A stretch of 5,018 bases of DNA from Christensenellaceae bacterium (GCA_017881705.1 JADGQP010000081.1:1-5018), one strand, 5' to 3'; counted from the first letter of the stretch, positions 1 to 5,018 are shown. Notes: generated from the sequence alone by a model not told the origin. Translations and numbers: made by a program.

Positions 1-2101
1 GCATGTAACGTACGATCTTCTCAAACGCTTCCAGGTTCTTGGTGGGGTCGCCGTCCATTTCCACGTAACTGATGTGACCGGCGTTGGTCAGCGCGTGGTA
101 GGGCGCTTCGATGGCGATTTTTTCATATGCGTTAATGGGGAAATATACCGGCACATGGAAGCTGTTGGTGTAATAATCCCGGTCGGTCACGCCCTTGATG
201 ATGCCGTAACGTTCCTGGTCCAACCTCACGAAGCGGCCGCTTAAGCCTTCGGCGGGCGTAGCCAGGCAGGTGTAATTCATGTGCGTTTTTTCGCTCATAT
301 CGTCGCAGAACTTCCGTATGAAGCCCACGATTTCCAAACCCAGGTTTTGGCTGCCCTGATCTTCGCCGTGGTGTTTGCCGCGCAGTGCCACCAGCGTTTC
401 GGCCAGGCCGATGAACCCGATGGACAGGGTGCCGTGCTTGAGCACCTCGCGGATGGAATCCTCCCAGTCCAGCTTTTCGCTGTCCAGCCATACACCCTCG
501 CCCATCAGGAAGGGGAAATTCTTCACCTTTTTATTGGCGACGATCTCAAAGCGTTCCTGTAACTGATCCACCACCAGCTGCAGGGTGCGTTCCAGTTCCT
601 CGAAAAACCACGGGATATCGCCCTTGGATTTGATGGCGATACGCGGGAGGTTTACGGAGGTGAAGCTCAGGTTGCCGCGGCGGGGAGAAATTTCGCGGGT
701 GGGGTCGTAGACGTTGCCGATTACGCGGGTGCGGCAGCCCATGTAGGCGATCTCGGTTTCCGGGCGGCCCTCTTTATAGTATTTTATGTTAAAGGGCGCG
801 TCCATAAAGCTGAAGTTGGGGAAAAGCCGCTTGGCGCTGGTGCGGATGGCCAGGCGGTACAGGTCGTAGTTCGGCTCGCCGGGGTTAAAGTTTACGCCTT
901 CCTTTACGCGGAAGATCTGGATGGGGAATATGGGCGTTTCGCCGTGGCCGAGGCCCGCCTCGGTGGCCAGCAGCAGGTTGCGCATCACCATGCGGCCTTC
1001 GGGAGAGGTGTCCATGCCGTAGTTGACGGAGGAAAAAGGTACCTGCGCGCCCGCGCGGCTGTTCATGGTATTCAGGTTATGGATCAACGCTTCCATGGCC
1101 TGGAAGGTGGCGCGGTCGGTTTCCTGCGCGGCATGCTCGCGGGTAAAAGCCAGCGCGCGGGCAATCAGCGTGGGGTCGGCGGCCGGGCACAGCGCGGCGA
1201 GCTTTTCACCCACAAGGTGTTCCAACTTCTCGTCGGGCACCAGCGTCGGTCTTTGGCTGGTTTCGGCGTATACGTCCTCAATCAGTTTCTTCATCAGCTC
1301 AGGAGCATTTTCCAGGCTTAGCAGCAGCTCGGCCGCGCGCGCGAGGTTTTCGCGGTAACGCCTCACGTAGGTTTTCTTCACACCCGGAGCCATGCCGTAA
1401 TCGAAATTCACGATGCTCTGGCCGCCGTGCTGGTCGTTCTGGTTGGCTTGAATGGCGATGCAGCAAAGCGCAGAATAGCTGTAAATATCGTTGGGTTCGC
1501 GCAGTACGCCGTGGCCGGTGGAAAAGCCGCCGTCAAACAGCGTGAGCAGGTCGATCTGCGTGCAGGTGGTGGTGAGCGTGTAAAAATCGAGATCGTGGAT
1601 ATGGATATCCCCCTCGCGGTGCGCCTTGGCGTGGCGGGGGTTGAGAACATACATATCGTAAAACTGTTTGCTGCCCTCGCTGCCGAACTTTAGCATCGCG
1701 CCCATGGCGGTGTCGCCGTTGATGTTGGCGTTTTCGCGCTTAATGTCGCTGTCCTTAGCGTCCTTAAAGCAGATATCCTCAAAGGTCTTCATCAGGCGCG
1801 TGTTCATTTCGCGTACCCGGCTGCGTTCCGCGCGATACAGAATATACGCCTTGGCCGAACGTACGAAACCGTGCTCGATCAGAACCTTTTCCACCATATC
1901 CTGCACCTGCTCAACGCTTGGCACGCTGGGTACGTTTTCGTCGTTTTGCAGGTTATAAACTACAATATCGGCCAACTCCCGGGCCGTTTCGGCGCTTTTC
2001 ATGCTGCCGCTGGCGTTGAAACTTTTTTCAATAGCCTGCTCGATTTTAACGGAATCGAAGGGAACCACGCGACCGTCGCGTTTTTTGATGGATGTGATCA
2101 T
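1..2101 (-). CDS. nrdD: Anaerobic (class III) ribonucleoside-triphosphate reductase, 3'-truncated by window edge
   Basis: The enzyme reduces ribonucleoside triphosphates to deoxyribonucleoside triphosphates without oxygen, using a glycyl radical installed by the activase NrdG. The ORF is open from the ATG at 2101 to base 1, giving 700 codons. Residues about 1-95 look like an ATP-cone (starts MITSIKKRDGRVVPFDSVKI), the allosteric ATP/dATP domain. HIHDLD (167-172) leads into TTTC, whose Cys180 corresponds to the first active-site cysteine (T4 Cys79). MGCRTRV contains Cys456, the expected thiyl-radical cysteine (T4 Cys290). Asn477 lies 21 residues later, as T4 Asn311 does, and Met454 sits two residues before Cys456; I infer a formate-using enzyme. 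Late family motifs include VNLPRIAI, ATPAEGLSGRF and YYTNSFHVPVYFP. The glycyl-radical loop and zinc cysteines should lie just beyond the left edge. The start is fixed by AGGAGG eight bases upstream. The activase gene nrdG often follows nrdD but cannot be seen here. Identification is very secure; the reductant subtype is inference. Confidence 0.97.
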   Translation of the reverse strand, partial: MITSIKKRDGRVVPFDSVKIEQAIEKSFNASGSMKSAETARELADIVVYNLQNDENVPSVPSVEQVQDMVEKVLIEHGFVRSAKAYILYRAERSRVREMNTRLMKTFEDICFKDAKDSDIKRENANINGDTAMGAMLKFGSEGSKQFYDMYVLNPRHAKAHREGDIHIHDLDFYTLTTTCTQIDLLTLFDGGFSTGHGVLREPNDIYSYSALCCIAIQANQNDQHGGQSIVNFDYGMAPGVKKTYVRRYRENLARAAELLLSLENAPELMKKLIEDVYAETSQRPTLVPDEKLEHLVGEKLAALCPAADPTLIARALAFTREHAAQETDRATFQAMEALIHNLNTMNSRAGAQVPFSSVNYGMDTSPEGRMVMRNLLLATEAGLGHGETPIFPIQIFRVKEGVNFNPGEPNYDLYRLAIRTSAKRLFPNFSFMDAPFNIKYYKEGRPETEIAYMGCRTRVIGNVYDPTREISPRRGNLSFTSVNLPRIAIKSKGDIPWFFEELERTLQLVVDQLQERFEIVANKKVKNFPFLMGEGVWLDSEKLDWEDSIREVLKHGTLSIGFIGLAETLVALRGKHHGEDQGSQNLGLEIVGFIRKFCDDMSEKTHMNYTCLATPAEGLSGRFVRLDQERYGIIKGVTDRDYYTNSFHVPVYFPINAYEKIAIEAPYHALTNAGHISYVEMDGDPTKNLEAFEKIVRYM

Positions 2102-2270
2102 TCCGTTGTCCTCCTGTTCCATGGGGTTACCCGCTATGCCCTGCGCGCGAGGCAAGCAAATACGGCGCTTCCGTCTGCCGCGTTTGCGCCATTGCTTTGG
2201 AATGTGGTTGGGGCTGCTCGCCTGTCGCCCGTACGTCCTTACGGGGCGTACGTCCGATTTTTAGTGGAGT
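2102..2270 (-). promoter_or_regulatory. Long structured 5' leader of nrdD
   Basis: If transcription starts about 7 bases after the -10 box, the nrdD mRNA has a leader of roughly 169 nt. Three foldable elements are visible. Hairpin one is CGCCCGTA at 2226-2233 against 2240-2248, with one bulged base. Hairpin two is GGCGC at 2164-2168 against GCGCC at 2186-2190, extendable past a 2-base bulge by AAT/ATT. Hairpin three is a small GGG/CCC stem at 2124-2132 just ahead of the Shine-Dalgarno. The nonamer CGTACGTCC (plus strand) also occurs twice, at 2230-2238 and 2247-2255. I do not recognise a known riboswitch class; the cobalamin and c-di-GMP-I core motifs are not present. None of the hairpins is followed by a U-run in the nrdD direction, so there is no clear attenuator. 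Confidence 0.45.
2110..2115 (-). promoter_or_regulatory. Ribosome binding site of nrdD
   Basis: A perfect AGGAGG on the minus strand lies 8 bases before the ATG at 2101. It decides the nrdD start and is typical of Firmicutes. Confidence 0.92.
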
Positions 2271-2272
2271 AT

Positions 2273-2288
2273 AGCCATTATATTGTGT
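2273..2288 (-). promoter_or_regulatory. NrdR box 1 (candidate operator)
   Basis: The minus-strand 16-mer ACACAATATAATGGCT matches the known NrdR-box pattern acaCwAtATaTwGtgt at 13 of 16 positions by eye; the left half is perfect. It covers the nrdD -10 hexamer, where binding would block RNA polymerase. NrdR is the widespread ATP-cone/zinc-ribbon repressor of ribonucleotide reductase genes, and its boxes normally occur in pairs. The nrdR gene itself is not in the window. Confidence 0.62.
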
Positions 2289-2305
2289 AAGGTTGTGGAT
2301 GTCAA
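2277..2305 (-). promoter_or_regulatory. nrdD promoter, consensus sigma-A type
   Basis: On the minus strand TTGACA (2305-2300) is followed after exactly 17 bases by TATAAT (2282-2277). Both hexamers match the consensus perfectly. Predicted transcription start is near 2270. An NrdR-box-like site overlaps the -10 and another touches the -35, so this strong promoter is probably repressed in part of the growth cycle. Confidence 0.88.
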
Positions 2306-2320
2306 TACCACAGCTTGTAT
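2305..2320 (-). promoter_or_regulatory. NrdR box 2 (weak candidate operator)
   Basis: The minus-strand 16-mer ATACAAGCTGTGGTAT has palindromic ends (ATAC/GTAT) and matches the NrdR-box pattern at about 10 of 16 positions. On its own this is weak. Support comes from its position, exactly 32 bp (three helical turns) from box 1, the spacing expected of tandem NrdR boxes, and from its abutting the nrdD -35 hexamer. Confidence 0.4.
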
Positions 2321-2340
2321 ATGAAATGGATTTTCTCAAG

Positions 2341-2377
2341 CCGCCCGCGAACGTCCAAAAGCTTGCGGGGCGGGCGG
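2341..2377. repeat. GC-rich inverted repeat upstream of nrdD promoter
   Basis: CCGCCCGC (2341-2348) is the exact inverse of GCGGGCGG (2370-2377), with a 21-base loop. No T-run follows on either strand, so this is not a normal intrinsic terminator. It lies between the nrdD promoter and the left DnaA-box pair. Its role is unknown. Confidence 0.5.
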
Positions 2378-2397
2378 TTGCGCGCGGTATCCATGCC

Positions 2398-2406
2398 GTA
2401 TCCACA
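2398..2406 (+). promoter_or_regulatory. DnaA-box-like site L1
   Basis: GTATCCACA differs from the consensus DnaA box TTATCCACA at one position. It starts 12 bases before a second box-like site and belongs to the left copy of the 18-bp repeat. Confidence 0.6.
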
Positions 2407-2416
2407 GCGTTATCCA
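2399..2416 (+). repeat. 18-bp direct repeat, left copy
   Basis: The 18-mer TATCCACAGCGTTATCCA is identical to bases 2807-2824, 408 bp away, in the same orientation. Each copy spans two DnaA-box-like sites 12 bases apart. An exact 18-bp match within one intergenic region is not expected by chance. Confidence 0.95.
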
Positions 2417-2418
2417 TG
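2410..2418 (+). promoter_or_regulatory. DnaA-box-like site L2
   Basis: TTATCCATG matches the DnaA box at 7 of 9 positions, on the same strand as L1 and 12 bases further on. This spacing is the same as that of the right-hand pair at 2806 and 2818, which raises its credibility. Confidence 0.45.
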
Positions 2419-2649
2419 CCGGAACTATTTTCTCCATACGCAGTCCACAGATTTCCGTGGGGCTTTCAACGGGTGAAAACGTGGGGGGATATGGAAAATA
2501 ATGAGAAAAGACAGGCCCGATAAAGCCTGAAAAGCATGAGTTTTCCATAGGGGCGCAGGAGTATGCCGCGGGGTTGAGCCGACAGAAAGCGGGCTTCGCG
2601 GGAAACGCCGTTCTTTTTAGTACATTTCTGGGAATCGGAGGGGAAACCA
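2419..2649. other. Noncoding stretch without an assignable function
   Basis: I find no supported gene here. Scattered weak resemblances to DnaA boxes occur: TTCTCCATA at 2430-2438, TATGGAAAA (reverse orientation) around 2491-2499, and TTTTCCATA at 2541-2549, each 7 of 9. Short open frames on both strands lack Shine-Dalgarno sequences and family resemblance. Confidence 0.5.
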
Positions 2650-2694
2650 TTGTACCATAAGGATTACAGGATTTATATATGGGATAGGTTCCCA
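2650..2694. other. AT-rich patch with small hairpin (candidate unwinding element or promoter)
   Basis: Bases 2650-2680 are clearly richer in A and T than the surroundings and include TTTATATAT at 2672-2680. Next to it TGGGA (2680-2684) and TCCCA (2690-2694) form a 5-bp stem. The patch lies between the left and right DnaA-box pairs, where an origin's unwinding element could be. TTGTAC (2650-2655) and TATATA (2674-2679), 18 bases apart, could instead be a plus-strand promoter. Neither role is proved. Confidence 0.35.
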
Positions 2695-2772
2695 GCGAGG
2701 CGCGCGCGGTTCGGATATGACAACTGTGCGGAAAACCGTTGCTCGGCAGGCTTTACAATTATTTCACATGGC

Positions 2773-2826
2773 TTTTCCATCCGTTTTCCACGGTAGGAGC
2801 ATAAATTATCCACAGCGTTATCCACG
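2773..2826 (+). promoter_or_regulatory. Right DnaA-box array
   Basis: Four same-strand box-like nonamers occur in a row: TTTTCCATC (2773), TTTTCCACG (2784), TTATCCACA (2806, perfect consensus) and TTATCCACG (2818, one mismatch). The start-to-start steps are 11, 22 and 12 bases, close to whole helical turns, so all would face the same side of the DNA. Such phasing suits cooperative DnaA binding at an origin or a DnaA-regulated promoter. The array ends about 35 bp before the -35 of the oxidoreductase promoter. Confidence 0.65.
2807..2824 (+). repeat. 18-bp direct repeat, right copy
   Basis: This is identical to 2399-2416. In this copy the flanking bases improve both boxes: the first becomes a perfect TTATCCACA and the second TTATCCACG. 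Confidence 0.95.
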
Positions 2827-2850
2827 GTTCCGCAAGGCCGGATAGAACAA

Positions 2851-2872
2851 CCTGAAAGGCGTTGTTTTCAGG
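2851..2872. repeat. 22-bp dyad overlapping the oxidoreductase -35 (candidate operator)
   Basis: CCTGAAA (2851-2857) and TTTCAGG (2866-2872) are perfect inverse repeats around an 8-base centre. The right arm covers the end of the TTGTTT -35 hexamer. The size and placement suit a dimeric repressor. No regulator is identified. A T-run is missing after the stem, so a terminator is unlikely. Confidence 0.45.
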
Positions 2873-2890
2873 CCGCGTATCTGCTATGAT
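2862..2890 (+). promoter_or_regulatory. Promoter of the FAD oxidoreductase gene
   Basis: TTGTTT (2862-2867), 17 bases, then TATGAT (2885-2890), preceded by TGC to give an extended -10 (TGn). Predicted transcription start is near 2897, giving a leader of about 15 nt that carries the Shine-Dalgarno. Confidence 0.65.
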
Positions 2891-2899
2891 ACCACCGTG

Positions 2900-2905
2900 G
2901 GAGGG
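2900..2905 (+). promoter_or_regulatory. Ribosome binding site of the FAD oxidoreductase gene
   Basis: GGAGGG lies 6 bases before ATG 2912, and this choice decides the start. An upstream in-frame GTG (2897) and ATG (2906) would place the Shine-Dalgarno inside the coding sequence or against the start codon. Confidence 0.8.
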
Positions 2906-2911
2906 ATGGGC

Positions 2912-4189
2912 ATGACCACGGCGATCATCGGCGGAGGAGTTGCTGGCGTGGCGGCCGCTATCGCGGCGGCAGAACGCGGCGAACGTGTGCTGGTGCTGGA
3001 ACGCAACCGCAAACCGCTGAAAAAACTGGGCGTTACGGGAAACGGCCGGGGCAACGTGCTCAACAGCGGCCTGCCCGTCTACTTCGGCGGCGAGCGCTTC
3101 GCCCGCGCGGCGCTGGCGCGCGTGGGATATCCCGAACTATGCACGTTTTTCACGTCGCTGGGCGTGCCGCTTCGGCAGGAAGCCGAGGGGCGCATGTACC
3201 CCGCGGCTTTGCAGGCAAGCGTGGTAACGGAGGCGCTTTTGCTGCGCGCGGCGCAGCGCAACGTGACCTTTGTGCTCAACACGCGCGCACAGTCGATTGA
3301 GCGCGCGGGGGATGGGTTTGTCATCCGCGCCGTGCAGGCGGACCCTTTGCCGGAAACAGGCGCGCCGCGTAAAGCGGCTGTGCCGGCGGCCGAACGGCCA
3401 ATTAACCTGCAGGCGGATCGGGTGATTGTTACGGTCGGCGGCGCAGCCTCGCCCGCGCAGGGCACCGACGGCACGGGATACGGACTGCTTACGGCGTTCG
3501 GGCACAGTGTTACACCCTTGAAACCGGCGCTCTGCGCGCTGTTGACGGACAAACGCCGTTTAGCGGGGCTGAGCGGGCAACGGGTGCGCGCCGGGTTGAC
3601 CCTGTATAACGCGAATGGTGTGCAGCTGCGTCAAACCGAAGGCGAAGTGCTTTTTGGAGACGACGCGGTAAGCGGCATCGCGGCGATGCAGCTGGCGCGC
3701 TTTTATGAGGCGGGCGCGAGCCTTGCGCTGGATTTTCGCCCTGCCATCGGGCAGGATGGCGCTGCGCCGCCGCAGTTATGCGCGTTTTTACAATCGCTTG
3801 CTGATCTGCGCCGCGACCGCATCGTGGGGGACTGGCTCACCGGCGCGTTCGCGCCGCCCGTGGCGCGGCTGATTTTAAGCGAGGCGGGGCTTTGGGAGCC
3901 GAAACGCGAGTTGGTTCGCCTGACCTCGGCGGATGTGGAGCGCGCGGCCGTAACGGTTGCGGGCCTTCGGCTGCCTGTGCTGGGAACGCGCGGGTTTGAG
4001 CAGGCGCAGGTAACGGCGGGTGGAATTTGCACGGAGGATTTCGACCCCGAAACGATGCAAAGCCTGCTGTGCCCAGGCCTGTACGCCGCCGGTGAGGTGC
4101 TGGATGTGGATGGGGACTGCGGCGGTTTTAACCTGATGTTCGCCTTTTCCAGTGGGCTGCTTGCTGGTCGGGGACCTAACGGTCGGTGA
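2912..4189 (+). CDS. HI0933/BaiN-family FAD-dependent oxidoreductase
   Basis: This 425-residue flavoprotein belongs to the family annotated as aminoacetone oxidase-like or BaiN-like NAD(P)/FAD-dependent oxidoreductase. Its physiological substrate is generally unknown. The N-terminus has the dinucleotide-binding fold, GGGVAG at 7-12 (G7xG9xxG12) with Glu30 closing the second strand to hold the FAD ribose. The family signature follows at 38-51 (KLGVTGNGRGNVLN). The motif GGAASPAQGTDGTGYG (176-191) is the second family block. The C-terminal block 361-420 carries GFEQAQVTAGG, GLYAAGEVLDVDGDCGG (389-405) and AFSSGLLAG, which closes the FAD site. No signal peptide or membrane segment is seen, so it is cytoplasmic. 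Length is normal. Two oddities: the position I remember as Cys in GNGRCN is Gly47 here, and the tail (RGPNGR) runs into a tandem repeat. A loop rich in Ala and Pro near 150-165 seems extended. The family is certain; the reaction is not. Confidence 0.93.
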   Translation: MTTAIIGGGVAGVAAAIAAAERGERVLVLERNRKPLKKLGVTGNGRGNVLNSGLPVYFGGERFARAALARVGYPELCTFFTSLGVPLRQEAEGRMYPAALQASVVTEALLLRAAQRNVTFVLNTRAQSIERAGDGFVIRAVQADPLPETGAPRKAAVPAAERPINLQADRVIVTVGGAASPAQGTDGTGYGLLTAFGHSVTPLKPALCALLTDKRRLAGLSGQRVRAGLTLYNANGVQLRQTEGEVLFGDDAVSGIAAMQLARFYEAGASLALDFRPAIGQDGAAPPQLCAFLQSLADLRRDRIVGDWLTGAFAPPVARLILSEAGLWEPKRELVRLTSADVERAAVTVAGLRLPVLGTRGFEQAQVTAGGICTEDFDPETMQSLLCPGLYAAGEVLDVDGDCGGFNLMFAFSSGLLAGRGPNGR

Positions 4190-4257
4190 CATACCAGTCG
4201 TTGACGTGCCAGTCGTTGACGTGCCAGTCGTTGACGTGCCAGTCGTTGACGTGCCAG
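4187..4257 (+). repeat. 15-bp tandem repeat (about 4.7 copies)
   Basis: The unit TGACGTGCCAGTCGT is repeated head to tail. Copy 1 (4187-4201) differs at two positions and contains the stop codon of the oxidoreductase gene. Copies 2-4 (4202-4246) are identical, and copy 5 (4247-4257) is cut after 11 bases. It ends 20 bases before the tilS -35. The period is a multiple of three. Near-identity between copies suggests recent slippage expansion. A function is not evident. Confidence 0.95.
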
Positions 4258-4276
4258 GCTGGAATCAACGCGAACC

Positions 4277-4305
4277 TTGCCGAAAATACCGTGGAATGGT
4301 ACAAT
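4277..4305 (+). promoter_or_regulatory. tilS promoter
   Basis: TTGCCG (4277-4282), 17 bases, then TACAAT (4300-4305). Predicted transcription start is about 4312, the A of the tilS ATG. No terminator is visible between the oxidoreductase stop and tilS, so read-through from upstream is also possible. Confidence 0.6.
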
Positions 4306-4311
4306 AAACCT

Positions 4312-5018
4312 ATGAACGAGCGGATGACGACAACGGTGGAGGCCGCCCTGGAACGGGTTGGCCTGCTTGAACGCGGCGCGACGCTGCTGGTGGCGCTAAG
4401 CGGCGGCGCGGATTCCGTGACGCTGCTGCGCACGCTGTGCGCGTTAGCCCCTAAGCATGGCTTGACCGTGCGCGCGGCGCATGTGGAACACGGCCTGCGC
4501 GCGGATGCGTCGCTTGCAGACGCGGAATTTTGCCGTGCACTCTGCGCGGAGCTTAGGGTGCCTTTCACCTGCGACCACGCCGCGCTGGAAGGCGATATGG
4601 ACGCCCCGGGGGCGGAAGCGCGCGCACGCGAGGCCCGTTACCGGCTGCTTTTTGCCCGCGCGCGGGAATGCGGCGCGGATGCGCTTTTACTGGCGCACCA
4701 CCAGGACGATCAGGCCGAGACGCTGCTTGCGCATTTGGTGCGCGGCGGCGGTGCAAGGGGCCTTGGCGGTATGCGGGAAGAAGAATGCCGTGAGGGTATC
4801 CGCGTGCTTCGTCCGCTGCTGGGCGTGTCCAAGCGTGATATTCTGGAGGCGTCTGCGGGGCTGCCCTACCGGGAGGACGAAAGCAACGCCCTGCCCTGCT
4901 GCCAGCGCAACCGCCTGCGTACGGGCGCACTGCCGCTGCTGATGGCCGAAAACCCCCGCGCCGCCGAGCACATCGCCCAGAGCGCCGTGCTGCTTTCGAT
5001 GGATGAAGATTGCCTGCA
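4312..5018 (+). CDS. tilS: tRNA(Ile)-lysidine synthetase, 3'-truncated by window edge
   Basis: TilS uses ATP and lysine to convert C34 of the CAU-anticodon tRNA-Ile to lysidine, switching it from Met to Ile identity and AUG to AUA reading. It is cytoplasmic and normally essential. The 235 codons seen cover the N-terminal PP-loop ATPase domain. SGGADS at 30-35 is the ATP-pyrophosphatase P-loop. HVEHGLR (57-63), EARAREARYRLL (102-113) and AHHQDDQAETLL (128-139) are family motifs. RGGGARGLGGM follows, and then RPLLGVSKRDI, DESNALPCCQRNRLR and LPLL mark the next conserved segment. The C-terminal tRNA-binding part lies beyond the right edge. ATG 4312 is chosen because it sits at the expected transcription start. 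ATG 4324 is an in-frame alternative, and neither has a good Shine-Dalgarno. Confidence 0.95.
   Translation, partial: MNERMTTTVEAALERVGLLERGATLLVALSGGADSVTLLRTLCALAPKHGLTVRAAHVEHGLRADASLADAEFCRALCAELRVPFTCDHAALEGDMDAPGAEARAREARYRLLFARARECGADALLLAHHQDDQAETLLAHLVRGGGARGLGGMREEECREGIRVLRPLLGVSKRDILEASAGLPYREDESNALPCCQRNRLRTGALPLLMAENPRAAEHIAQSAVLLSMDEDCL

Larger units (their letters stand above)
2398..2826. other. Candidate replication-origin-like or DnaA-responsive region
   Basis: This region joins two DnaA-box pairs linked by an exact 18-bp direct repeat, an intervening AT-rich patch, a long gene-free stretch, and genes pointing away on both sides as at many origins. In Firmicutes oriC is normally beside dnaA and dnaN, which are not seen here. 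Regulation of nrdD or the oxidoreductase by DnaA, or a secondary DnaA-binding locus, is therefore at least as likely as oriC. Confidence 0.4.

Noticed and set aside
2226..2262. Plus-strand hairpin followed by TTTTT
   Set aside because: The T-run is separated from the stem, and there is no plus-strand gene upstream to terminate.
2102..2270. c-di-GMP-I or cobalamin riboswitch in the nrdD leader
   Set aside because: A stretch near 2121-2145 faintly recalls the 3' end of the c-di-GMP-I element, but its other core segments are missing, and the B12 box is absent.
1871..2290. Plus-strand open frame of 139 codons antisense to the nrdD start and leader
   Set aside because: It is an antisense shadow of the strongly conserved nrdD N-terminus.
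2293..2523. Plus-strand open frame of 76 codons starting inside the nrdD promoter
   Set aside because: The start lies between the nrdD promoter elements, there is no ribosome binding site, and the protein looks random.
2586..2618. Possible intrinsic terminator before CTTTTT
   Set aside because: The stem can be drawn only with bulges and internal loops and no upstream plus-strand gene needs it.
2336..2650. Minus-strand open frame of 104 codons in the intergenic region
   Set aside because: It has no Shine-Dalgarno, overlaps repeats and the left DnaA-box pair, and its translation resembles no family.
2897..2911. GTG 2897 as start of the oxidoreductase, which would also be leaderless
   Set aside because: ATG 2912 has GGAGGG at good spacing, and the protein then begins directly with the FAD-binding strand as in the family.
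4176..4568. Minus-strand 130-codon frame ending in repeated HVNDW pentapeptides
   Set aside because: The pentapeptides are only the 15-bp tandem repeat read in a frame-preserving period, and the rest is antisense to conserved tilS.

Overview
The window looks like a chromosomal segment from an anaerobic, fairly GC-rich Firmicute, most likely Clostridia-like. The evidence is an oxygen-sensitive class III ribonucleotide reductase, a strong AGGAGG ribosome binding site, textbook sigma-A-type promoters, and NrdD and HI0933-family proteins that read like clostridial ones. This taxonomic call is inference from family resemblance and composition; no rRNA or other marker is present.

Layout: (1) Bases 1-2101, minus strand: the first 700 codons of nrdD, anaerobic ribonucleoside-triphosphate reductase, running off the left edge. 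(2) Bases 2102-2911: an unusually long divergent intergenic region of about 810 bp with no convincing gene. Its left part holds a consensus nrdD promoter (TTGACA-17-TATAAT), two NrdR-box-like sites 32 bp apart, and a leader of about 169 nt with hairpins. Its middle and right parts hold DnaA-box-like sites, including an exact 18-bp direct repeat (2399-2416 and 2807-2824) that carries two boxes 12 bp apart each time, and an AT-rich patch between them. The right end holds a 22-bp dyad over the -35 of the next promoter. (3) Bases 2912-4189, plus strand: a complete HI0933/BaiN-type FAD-dependent oxidoreductase. (4) Bases 4187-4257: a 15-bp tandem repeat that begins in the stop codon of that gene. 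(5) Bases 4312-5018, plus strand: the N-terminal 235 codons of tilS, tRNA-Ile lysidine synthetase, running off the right edge. Its promoter places the predicted transcript start at the AUG itself.

How it fits together: NrdD makes dNTPs and is predicted to be under NrdR control. The flanking genes diverge from a region rich in DnaA-box-like repeats, so the region could be a replication origin away from dnaA, or a DnaA-responsive control region coupling dNTP synthesis to replication. The oxidoreductase and tilS are codirectional and each has its own plausible promoter. No functional link between them is visible beyond adjacency.
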